From: Sambucus nigra
Taxonomy: Eukaryota > Streptophyta > Magnoliopsida > Dipsacales > Adoxaceae
DNA: 64,000 nucleotides
Direction: 5' to 3'
Assembly (NCBI GenBank): GCA_949130495.1
Contig: OX422214.1
Span: forward strand, 255,568,187-255,632,186
In this document: piece by piece, positions 38,250-49,113 of the stretch
Numbering within the stretch: position 1 is the first letter of the stretch
Layout of the letters: every line of letters begins with the position of its first letter
The notes under the pieces: model-generated
Database searches by the model: none
What the model was told of the DNA's origin: nothing
Seen by the model: the letters and a program-made list of their open reading frames with translations, nothing else
Position numbers and translations under genes: made by a program

Positions 38250-41249
38250 TGTAATACCCCGTACTTTTGGCTATATTTATTTTTGGGATTAATTAATTAA
38301 ATGCGTATTAATTGGAAATTAATCCGGGTTATAAATACTAATGAGATGCGTATTGGTATTTGATTATGTGCATATATGATTATATATGAACTTGATATTA
38401 TAAAATTTGTCGTGAGATTTATATACGGCATTTTAGAAATTTTGTTGAGACGCGTGGGACCGCCGCGTCACGGTATAATATTTTGATATTAAAAGTAAAT
38501 TTAAAATCGATAATCCGTATGGTCGTTTTGAGCGCGCCAACGCGTCCGGAAGGGTCGAGATAGTCAGAAAACACTAGCCGGGGGTATAGTTTGGATCCCG
38601 GGGTAATTTTAGACCGTACCGGTAACTTAAAGGGTATTTTAGTAATTTGGTATTTTTGGGTAATTAAAAGTGACGAAAATTGAGAGTTGTAATCTGATAA
38701 GGATTGACCCCAACCAACCCTTATTAACCCAACAAGCTACGGAGGTTTATTGAAATTAGGTTTCATAAGTTTCCCCAAAGCAAACCCTAGCCACCATAGC
38801 CTTTTTGGAGAAGAAAGCTTGGAGAAGGAGAGAGAGAGAGAGATTCTGCAGAAATTCTACACCGAATCCACACCAAATTCAGAAATCAAACCAAGGCAAG
38901 TGACTTTATTTCCATTTAATTACTGAGAATGTCTTTTCCATGTTAGAAATTGAAGAATCTTAATTGTTCTTGAAAGATTAAAAGAAAACCCATGAAATTT
39001 GAAGTTATTATTGAATGTTGGGATAGGTTTGCATGTAGAAACATTGTTGGAAGATTAAATTTCGGAGATTTCATATCTAGGTGATGCATTAACGAATTAA
39101 AATCTGGGAATTTATGATGAGAAAAAGTTAGGGTTTATGTTCTTGAAGAGAATTGGGAATTAGTGTAGAAATTGTGATTTAATGATGTTTAGATGATATC
39201 AAACCCTTTAATGATGTTAGTATAACCCCTTAACATGTTTGAGGATGTTTAGAGAACTCAATATATTGTGGGAACGAATTTTAGAAGAGGTTTGAGGAGT
39301 AAAAATGGTGAAAAACGATTTTTGGGAAATTCTGGGCCGAAACTGGCATCTCGTTAGAAGCAGCCCCCAGGTCGTTCGAACGAGCTCGTTCGAACGAGCT
39401 TCTAACGAGTTGACCAGTCGTTATTAACGAGTAGGATTTTCGTTCGATATCTCGTTCGAACGAGATATCGTTAGAAGGGTCAGTTCGTTCGAACGAACTG
39501 GGATCTCGTTCGAACAGCCTCGTTCGAACGAGACTTCTAACGACCTGACAGTCCAAACTCGTTCGAAGCCTCGTTCGAACGAGACTTCTAACGAGTTGGC
39601 AGTTTGACCCTTTTTGGACTGTTTTGACTTTTGGAGTTCCGGGAGATGGTTCAAGGGTAGAGTTAGCATCCCTTTGATGATATAGGGATTGATTTGGGAC
39701 TTTTGGGTTATTGAGATGAGTAAATCATATACGAGAGTTATATTCAATGAATCATTTGGGTTGAGACGTGAGTGACTACTACGACGTGAGGATGAATTAT
39801 AGCGCGTATAATTATGAACCGGAATAAAATAAGTTGTGATAATTATCATTAGTACGAGAGTGCAACATGTACTACGAATATAATACGGTATTACTAAGAT
39901 GTGTGTTTACTTAGTATTGATATATGGATTGTATGTATGACATACCTACCATACTTGCTATCACGGGAGGTTTCGTTCGCTTAGGACCCTCTATTCCTTG
40001 TGTGCCTACGGGGGGGATATAGACTGGTACCCTGATGAACATAGGTCATAGAAAGACTTATTGTGATATTAATAAGTCCGCTGACCATGGGAGCGTAGGT
40101 ATGTGCGTGACCCATGTGATGGTGACTATGTTCGCCTCCACTATTTGTGATTTGTGTTATCTGAACTATTCCTGAGAGATTCGGAATATGTGATCCTTAT
40201 GTACGTGATGTACCGGGATGGATAGCAGAGTATGTGTGCACTACAGCTTAGATTGCGGGGTGCTTGTATCGTATATTTATGATGTGAATAATATACATTA
40301 AATTAATGGAAATCCTCATGTTAATGTTGTAAAAAATATTACGGTATTGTTTCGAGTTATATAATGAGTTAACTGATAGTTATATCATTGGCATATTTAG
40401 TAACTGTGTTCACAGTAAACCTCTACTTGATTACGAGAGTTGTTATGTTATATGGAACCGATTACATGGGTAGAACCCGTGGTAGTCTAGCTAGTTATGT
40501 TGTCAGTTAGCTAGTAGTATGGGTAGTTATAGATGGGTACTTGCGTTAGGAGTGCACAGTTAGACGAGAGGTGAGAATATTATGTGAGTGCACGTCCTAA
40601 CATGTACTTTGCATTTAATGTTTTAAATGTTTTTAAAGCACTTGCAGGTTTTTAAAATGATTTCCACTTTCGGGCTCTGACCCATTTGCTTTCAAATATA
40701 TTTTCTTGTAAAACCTTTTTAGGTGCCCAGCCACAAGGACACCAAGCATAGGTACTCATTCAGGTGACGTGCTGTAGCTGGTTGTGGAAGCTACAGGGAT
40801 TTGCTCATAGACGCTTCTATCTTTTGGATTCCAGAGTCACTATCTATCAGTTGTAGGGCATGTTGCCCATTCCTATTTAGAGCATTTTTTTACATTTCAG
40901 TTTTCAGACTCTAGCATGTATTGCTCAGTATTCAGTTTTAGTTATTTATTTCAGTTTACATATCAGTCGTGGGATTTGTATTGAGGAGTTTTTCCTCCAG
41001 GTTTTATTTACATATTGTGATGGTTATTCTTGTTACTTCAGTATGGTGAATGGTGTTATTTAGTTATTCATTACTCTTGTTGCATGTTAATCAGATTTAA
41101 TAAAATTTGGCACTTACTTTTTAAATACTAGGTGGTTAGTAATAATAAAACGTTTTCGACAGTGATGCTATTAACTGAGCCAACTTGGCATTTTGAATTA
41201 ATTTTATAAAGGAGTAGCTACCCGGTGTTTAATTAGTCGGGGTGTCACA
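38250..41249 (+). repeat. LTR 2 (shared middle LTR)
   Basis: 3000 bp. It serves at once as the 3' LTR of unit 1 and the 5' LTR of unit 2. Only one difference from LTR 3 was noticed (G or A near offset 11), against about six from LTR 1. Confidence 0.95.
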
Positions 41250-41251
41250 GG

Positions 41252-41263
41252 TGGTATCAGAGC
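41252..41263 (+). promoter_or_regulatory. Primer binding site, unit 2
   Basis: TGGTATCAGAGC three bases from the end of LTR 2, as in unit 1. Confidence 0.92.
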
Positions 41264-41431
41264 ATCAGGTTCTAGTGTCCTTTAGGATCTGTACGGCTAT
41301 TATGTTTCCGCTACGTTTCTTTGATATAGAGCCCTATATTTTAGGACTGCTGTATTCTTTTGTGTATGCTTCGTTCTTCAGCTATATTAAGTTTATAAAC
41401 CGTGAACTTATAAACTTTGTTCTTATTTCAG

Positions 41432-44400
41432 ATGCCTCCACGACGTGCACGACGAGTTCCCAGGAATGCTACGCCCGAACCACAGCCCGCTCCAGTTCAG
41501 GGCATGTTGAACGCCACTGAGGTTGCTGCTATAGTAGCCCAAGCGGTAAATGCCGCGATTGCCGTGATTCAGCAGGCACCACCTCAGGCGCCGGTTGTCG
41601 CGCCAGTACAGGTTAATGCATTCCCGTCTGCTTGGGAGCGTGTACGTGACGCTTTTCAGAAAGCGCATCCACCAGAGTTTACTGGAAGCTCAGATGTGGT
41701 TATCTCGAGCCAATGGAGGAAGGACATGCAGAGGCATTTGAGGATGCATGAGTGCACTGATGTTCAGAAACAGGTGCTAGATACTTTCAAGCTAGTTGGA
41801 TCTGCGCTACAGTGGTGGGAGTCTATTACCACCGCGGAGGAGAGGGATACCCTCACGATTCAGGAGTTCTGGGTGCGGTTCGACCGCAAGTATTTTCCGT
41901 CCGCAGTTCATACAGAGATGAGGAGGAAGCTGATGAGTTTGAAGCAGGAGGGCAAGACAGTGGCCGAGTATGAGGCCGAGTTCACTAACTTGTTGAATAT
42001 CGTTCCAGACGAGATTCCAACAGAGAAGAAGAAGATAGAGAAGTTCACCGACGGGTTGAATTGGAGAATCCGGCAGCATCTGCTTGGGAACCTATCGTTG
42101 GCCACGTATTCTGATGTGGTTAACGCTGCATTACTACACTGCCAGGACCACCGTTTTCATATGGCCGAGGGCAAGCGGTCAGGGGAGTCTAGCCATCAGG
42201 GCAGGACTGGAGGACATGGTGCCAGCGGGGCACAAACCGGTCAGGGGCAGAGACAGACTGAGCAGGGTACCCAGCAGGGGGACAATAAGAGGTTCCGATC
42301 AGGGAACTACAGGCAGGGACAGGGAGGTTTCCGCCAGGGCCATCAGGGTCCAAACGGCCAGCAGGGCCAGCAGGGGCAGAATGGGCAGCAGTTCCATCAG
42401 GGCCAGCAGGGCCAAGGGAGGAATGGTAACGGCCACCAGGGCCGGGGACAGCAGGGGCAGAGGGGAGGAAACTTCCCAGGGAAGTGCTTTACTTGTGGCA
42501 AGACCGGCCATAAGAAGCAGGATTGTCCTGATAGGGGCAGGGCCCCACAGCAGCAGCAGCAGGGTGCTCGCCAGGAGCCACAGAGACCTATGTTTCCCTC
42601 CGCTCTTCCCGCACCGCCACAGATGGCAGCATTACCACCCATTCCAGCAGTCCCAGCTCAACAGGGGCAACTACAGTATGGACGTGTCTACAACGTTCAC
42701 CAGGCTGCAGTTCCACAGGCACCGCCCGCAATCGAGGGTACGTTTCCTATCCATGGCACTATGGGTCGGGTGTTATTTGATACGGGTGCTACACATTGTT
42801 TTATAGCTACACACTTCGCGAAAGCTTTAGGATTGTTAGCTACGGCAGAGAGCACAGTGACGTGTGTCGACTCACCATTAGGGAGTGGGTCACTTATTTT
42901 CTTTATATGCCGGGGAGTCGGGGTAGAGGTTGGTGGTTTGGTATTGCCTGCGGACATGTTAGTGTTAGACATGCATGTTCACGATGTGATCATCGGGATG
43001 GATTGGCTCGTAGCATATAGGGCCATGATTGATTGCTTCAGCGGGAGCATTGTTTTTGCCATTCCGGGGCAGGAGATATTTATAGTGGCGATGCCTCGCC
43101 CGGAGGGAGGATCGACCGCTCATCTGTATTACATAGAGGAGGATACCTCTAAGGAGGTTGTGATTCCTTTAGATTCGATCCCGGTTGTCAGGGAGTATTC
43201 GGATGTGTTTCAGGAGATACCAGGCTTACCACCCAGTCGAGAGATAGACTTCGTTATTGATTTGCTACCGGGTACGAGACCTATAGCACGTGCACCGTAC
43301 CGTATGGCTCCAGCTGAGATGCGAGAGTTACGGGATCAGATAGAGCAGCTGTTAGGGCAGGGCTTTATTCGCAGGAGTACCTCACCTTGGGGCGCTCCAG
43401 TTTTGTTTGTGAAGAAGAGGGATGGTTCACTGAGATTGTGCGTGGACTACCGAGAGTTGAATAAGGTCACGATACGGAATAAGTATCCGTTGCCTCGAAT
43501 CGATGACTTATTCGACCAGTTGAGAGGAGCTTCTTTCTTCTCGAAGATTGACTTGAGGTCGGGATACCATCAGTTGCGTATCAGGGAGGAGGATGTCTCG
43601 AAGACTGCGTTCTTGTCGAGATATGGTTCTTATGAGTTTCGGGTTATGCCTTTCGGCTTGACCAACGCTCCAGCAGTGTTTATGGACTTGATGAATAGGG
43701 TGTTCAGAGATTTCCTAGATCAATTTGTCATTGTCTTCATTGATGACATTCTGGTTTACTCTCAGACAGAGGAGGAGCACGCCGAGCATTTGAGGATGGT
43801 TTTACAGACACTTCGTCAGAACGAGCTGTATGCAAAATATGAGAAGTGCGGGTTTTGGCTGAAGGAAGTCCAGTTCTTGGGTCACATTATTTCCGACCAG
43901 GGAATATCTGTCGATCCGGGGAAGGTGTCAGCGGTGAGGGAGTGGGGACAGCCCACGACACCAACGGAGATTCGTAGTTTCTTGGGTTTAGCAGGATACT
44001 ACAGGAGGTTTATTCGGGGTTTCTCAGAGATAGCAGGTCCTTTGACACATCTTACTCGTAAGGGTGTGCCATATATCTGGAGTGATGCCTGTCAGTTGGC
44101 ATTCGATGAGTTGAAGGACAAATTGACCTCAGCACCTGTGTTAGCATTGCCGAGACCGGGAGTTGAGTATTTGGTTTACACCGATGCGTCTTTGCAAGGG
44201 CTTGGAGGTGTTTTGCAGCAGGAGAGACAGGCCATAGCTTATGCTTCCCGTAAGCTTAAGCCTCATGAGAAGAATTACCCCACGCATGATTTGGAATTGG
44301 CAGCAGTAGTATTTGCCTTACGGATTTGGAGGCACTATCTTTTGGGGGAGAAGTTTCAGCTGTTCACGGACCACAAGTCACTACAGTATCTGTTCACGCA

Positions 44401-46066
44401 GAAGGAATTAAATATGCGGCAGCGTAGGTGGCTTGAATTTGTGAAAGACTACCAGTTCGACATTCAGTACCACCCGGGTAAGGCTAACGTGGTAGCAGAC
44501 GCGTTGAGCCGCAGGCCAGCAGATGAGGTGGCAGAGGTGTGGAAAGCGAAGTGGAAGGAATTGGGACACCAGGATGCAGTGGCCCGATCTTTCATGGCTG
44601 TGATGACCGTTACACCGCAGATTGTCACGAAGGTTGTACGGGCACAGGCAAATGATTCGTTCTGTCAGGAGCAGATAGTTCGATTACTCGCTGAGGGAGC
44701 TGAATCCTATACCGTTAGCTCAGACGGGGGATTACGCTTCAATGGGAGATTGGTAGTTCCGGAAGGAGAGGAACTGCGACACGATGTGATGGCAGAGTCG
44801 CACGGCTCACGGTTCACGGTACATCCCGGAGGGGACAAAATGTACCAAGATATGAGACGGCAGTATTGGTGGAGCGGTATGAAGAGAGATATCGCAGAGT
44901 TTGTCTCGAAATGCGCCACTTGTCAGCTTGTAAAAGTGGATCATCAGAGACCAACATGATTGCTACAGCCATTGGAGGTTCCGGTGTGGATGTGGGAGAG
45001 CATATCCATGGACTTTATCACGGGGTTGCCTACGTCGCAGAGGGGTCACGACTCCGTTTGGGTAATTGTGGACAGATTGTCCAAGGTCGCTCACTTTTTA
45101 CCCGTTAGGACTGATTACACTGCGGGTCAGTATGCCCAACTCTTCATTTCAGAGATTGTGAGACTTCACGGTGTGCCCCTAAATATCGTGTCTGACAGAG
45201 ACAAGATATTTGTTTCGAGGTTTTGGGAGAGTTTCCAGGAGGCCATGGGCACGGAATTGCGGTTGAGTACGGCTTATCATCCGCAGACTGATGGGCAGAC
45301 CGAGCGCACCAATCAGATGTTGGAAGACATGCTACGCATGTGTATTATTGACTTCGGGGGTGGATGGGAGCAGTACCTTCCACTGGTGGAGTTTGCTTAC
45401 AACAAATCCTATCAGTTCACGATTGGCATGGCTCCGTTTGAAGCATTGTACGGTAGGCCTTGTCGTTCCCCAGCATGTTGGTTGGAAGTGGGGGACAACA
45501 AACTACTTGGGCCGGAAGTAATTCAGGATACTTCGGCAAGGATTGAGTTGATTCGGAGTCGCATTCGGGTAGCTCAAGACAGGCAGAAGAGTTATGCTGA
45601 TGCAAAGAGATTTTTCAGGGAGTTCCAAGTGGGGGACCAGGTTTTGCTCAGGGTTTCTCCGATGAAGGGGATTATGCGATTCGGGAAGAAGGGGAAGTTG
45701 GCACCGAGGTATGTGGGGCCGTTTCCTATTATTGAGCGGATCGGACCGGTTGCGTATAGACTCGGGTTACCGGAGCATTTACATCGGATTCACGACGTGT
45801 TCCATATTTCCTCGCTGAGGAAATACCTTAGGGATGATTTGGCTCATTCTCACATTGCTGTGGAGGACATCGATCTCCAGCCGGATAACTCTTATGAGGA
45901 AGGGCCGATTGCTATTATGGACCGAAGCGAGAGAAAACTACGGTCAAAGATAGTCCCGTTAGTACGTGTTCAGTGGCGACATCACAATGTCGAGGAGTCC
46001 ACATGGGAGCGCGAGGATGAGATGCGCGAACGTTATCCAGAGCAGTTTTTAGCAGGTACTTTCTAG
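41432..46066 (+). pseudogene. Chromovirus gag-pol, unit 2 (one lesion)
   Basis: Gag through the integrase zinc finger is one open frame of 1175 codons from 41432 to the TGA at 44957-44959. It carries the same domain order as unit 1: gag, zinc knuckle, DTG protease, RT with FIDD, RNase H, and an H-H-C-C finger ending CATCQLVK. After the TGA the same frame continues to 46066 with the integrase core and tail. Counting from the first codon after the stop, the catalytic residues D18, D79 and E115 (D-35-E spacing) are all present. The only visible defect is therefore this nonsense codon, which falls in a short linker. Nothing around it looks like a known readthrough signal, but that cannot be excluded by eye. 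This is the better preserved unit. Confidence 0.93.
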
Positions 46067-46096
46067 TTTCGAATTTCGGGACGAAATTCAGTTATT

Positions 46097-46106
46097 AGGG
46101 GGGGAG
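46097..46106 (+). promoter_or_regulatory. Polypurine tract, unit 2
   Basis: AGGGGGGGAG before LTR 3 (TG at 46109). Confidence 0.88.
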
Positions 46107-46108
46107 TA

Positions 46109-49108
46109 TGTAATACCCCATACTTTTGGCTATATTTATTTTTGGGATTAATTAATTAAATGCGTATTAATTGGAAATTAATCCGGGTTATAAATACTAA
46201 TGAGATGCGTATTGGTATTTGATTATGTGCATATATGATTATATATGAACTTGATATTATAAAATTTGTCGTGAGATTTATATACGGCATTTTAGAAATT
46301 TTGTTGAGACGCGTGGGACCGCCGCGTCACGGTATAATATTTTGATATTAAAAGTAAATTTAAAATCGATAATCCGTATGGTCGTTTTGAGCGCGCCAAC
46401 GCGTCCGGAAGGGTCGAGATAGTCAGAAAACACTAGCCGGGGGTATAGTTTGGATCCCGGGGTAATTTTAGACCGTACCGGTAACTTAAAGGGTATTTTA
46501 GTAATTTGGTATTTTTGGGTAATTAAAAGTGACGAAAATTGAGAGTTGTAATCTGATAAGGATTGACCCCAACCAACCCTTATTAACCCAACAAGCTACG
46601 GAGGTTTATTGAAATTAGGTTTCATAAGTTTCCCCAAAGCAAACCCTAGCCACCATAGCCTTTTTGGAGAAGAAAGCTTGGAGAAGGAGAGAGAGAGAGA
46701 GATTCTGCAGAAATTCTACACCGAATCCACACCAAATTCAGAAATCAAACCAAGGCAAGTGACTTTATTTCCATTTAATTACTGAGAATGTCTTTTCCAT
46801 GTTAGAAATTGAAGAATCTTAATTGTTCTTGAAAGATTAAAAGAAAACCCATGAAATTTGAAGTTATTATTGAATGTTGGGATAGGTTTGCATGTAGAAA
46901 CATTGTTGGAAGATTAAATTTCGGAGATTTCATATCTAGGTGATGCATTAACGAATTAAAATCTGGGAATTTATGATGAGAAAAAGTTAGGGTTTATGTT
47001 CTTGAAGAGAATTGGGAATTAGTGTAGAAATTGTGATTTAATGATGTTTAGATGATATCAAACCCTTTAATGATGTTAGTATAACCCCTTAACATGTTTG
47101 AGGATGTTTAGAGAACTCAATATATTGTGGGAACGAATTTTAGAAGAGGTTTGAGGAGTAAAAATGGTGAAAAACGATTTTTGGGAAATTCTGGGCCGAA
47201 ACTGGCATCTCGTTAGAAGCAGCCCCCAGGTCGTTCGAACGAGCTCGTTCGAACGAGCTTCTAACGAGTTGACCAGTCGTTATTAACGAGTAGGATTTTC
47301 GTTCGATATCTCGTTCGAACGAGATATCGTTAGAAGGGTCAGTTCGTTCGAACGAACTGGGATCTCGTTCGAACAGCCTCGTTCGAACGAGACTTCTAAC
47401 GACCTGACAGTCCAAACTCGTTCGAAGCCTCGTTCGAACGAGACTTCTAACGAGTTGGCAGTTTGACCCTTTTTGGACTGTTTTGACTTTTGGAGTTCCG
47501 GGAGATGGTTCAAGGGTAGAGTTAGCATCCCTTTGATGATATAGGGATTGATTTGGGACTTTTGGGTTATTGAGATGAGTAAATCATATACGAGAGTTAT
47601 ATTCAATGAATCATTTGGGTTGAGACGTGAGTGACTACTACGACGTGAGGATGAATTATAGCGCGTATAATTATGAACCGGAATAAAATAAGTTGTGATA
47701 ATTATCATTAGTACGAGAGTGCAACATGTACTACGAATATAATACGGTATTACTAAGATGTGTGTTTACTTAGTATTGATATATGGATTGTATGTATGAC
47801 ATACCTACCATACTTGCTATCACGGGAGGTTTCGTTCGCTTAGGACCCTCTATTCCTTGTGTGCCTACGGGGGGGATATAGACTGGTACCCTGATGAACA
47901 TAGGTCATAGAAAGACTTATTGTGATATTAATAAGTCCGCTGACCATGGGAGCGTAGGTATGTGCGTGACCCATGTGATGGTGACTATGTTCGCCTCCAC
48001 TATTTGTGATTTGTGTTATCTGAACTATTCCTGAGAGATTCGGAATATGTGATCCTTATGTACGTGATGTACCGGGATGGATAGCAGAGTATGTGTGCAC
48101 TACAGCTTAGATTGCGGGGTGCTTGTATCGTATATTTATGATGTGAATAATATACATTAAATTAATGGAAATCCTCATGTTAATGTTGTAAAAAATATTA
48201 CGGTATTGTTTCGAGTTATATAATGAGTTAACTGATAGTTATATCATTGGCATATTTAGTAACTGTGTTCACAGTAAACCTCTACTTGATTACGAGAGTT
48301 GTTATGTTATATGGAACCGATTACATGGGTAGAACCCGTGGTAGTCTAGCTAGTTATGTTGTCAGTTAGCTAGTAGTATGGGTAGTTATAGATGGGTACT
48401 TGCGTTAGGAGTGCACAGTTAGACGAGAGGTGAGAATATTATGTGAGTGCACGTCCTAACATGTACTTTGCATTTAATGTTTTAAATGTTTTTAAAGCAC
48501 TTGCAGGTTTTTAAAATGATTTCCACTTTCGGGCTCTGACCCATTTGCTTTCAAATATATTTTCTTGTAAAACCTTTTTAGGTGCCCAGCCACAAGGACA
48601 CCAAGCATAGGTACTCATTCAGGTGACGTGCTGTAGCTGGTTGTGGAAGCTACAGGGATTTGCTCATAGACGCTTCTATCTTTTGGATTCCAGAGTCACT
48701 ATCTATCAGTTGTAGGGCATGTTGCCCATTCCTATTTAGAGCATTTTTTTACATTTCAGTTTTCAGACTCTAGCATGTATTGCTCAGTATTCAGTTTTAG
48801 TTATTTATTTCAGTTTACATATCAGTCGTGGGATTTGTATTGAGGAGTTTTTCCTCCAGGTTTTATTTACATATTGTGATGGTTATTCTTGTTACTTCAG
48901 TATGGTGAATGGTGTTATTTAGTTATTCATTACTCTTGTTGCATGTTAATCAGATTTAATAAAATTTGGCACTTACTTTTTAAATACTAGGTGGTTAGTA
49001 ATAATAAAACGTTTTCGACAGTGATGCTATTAACTGAGCCAACTTGGCATTTTGAATTAATTTTATAAAGGAGTAGCTACCCGGTGTTTAATTAGTCGGG
49101 GTGTCACA
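46109..49108 (+). repeat. LTR 3 (right outer)
   Basis: 3000 bp, ends GTGTCACA. It is followed by the target duplication TTTTA and then CACTA intron sequence rather than a primer site, confirming it as the outer end. Confidence 0.95.
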
Positions 49109-49113
49109 TTTTA
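49109..49113 (+). repeat. Right target-site duplication TTTTA of the array
   Basis: Identical to 30387-30391. Confidence 0.9.

Larger units (their letters stand above)
30392..49108 (+). mobile_element. Tandem Tekay/Del-type chromovirus array: LTR-internal-LTR-internal-LTR
   Basis: Three direct copies of a 3000-bp LTR (30392-33391, 38250-41249, 46109-49108) alternate with two internal regions (33392-38249 and 41250-46108). Each internal region has a primer site, gag-pol and a polypurine tract. Only the outermost ends carry a target duplication (TTTTA on both sides), so the array behaves as one insertion. Repeat periods are 7858 and 7859 bp, the one-base difference being a frameshift in unit 1. 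The integrase ends in a chromodomain-like segment (PLVRVQWRHHNVEESTWERE), which with the TGTAATACCCC LTR start points to the Tekay/Del branch of chromoviruses. The copies are nearly identical, so the element is young. Confidence 0.95.

Noticed and set aside
30392..49108. Two independent neighbouring chromovirus insertions
   Set aside because: Internal borders share one LTR and lack target duplications; only the outer TTTTA pair exists.
30392..49108. Pure assembly artefact
   Set aside because: Unit-specific substitutions, a unit-specific one-base loss and exact outer target duplications argue against it, though raw reads would be needed to exclude it fully.
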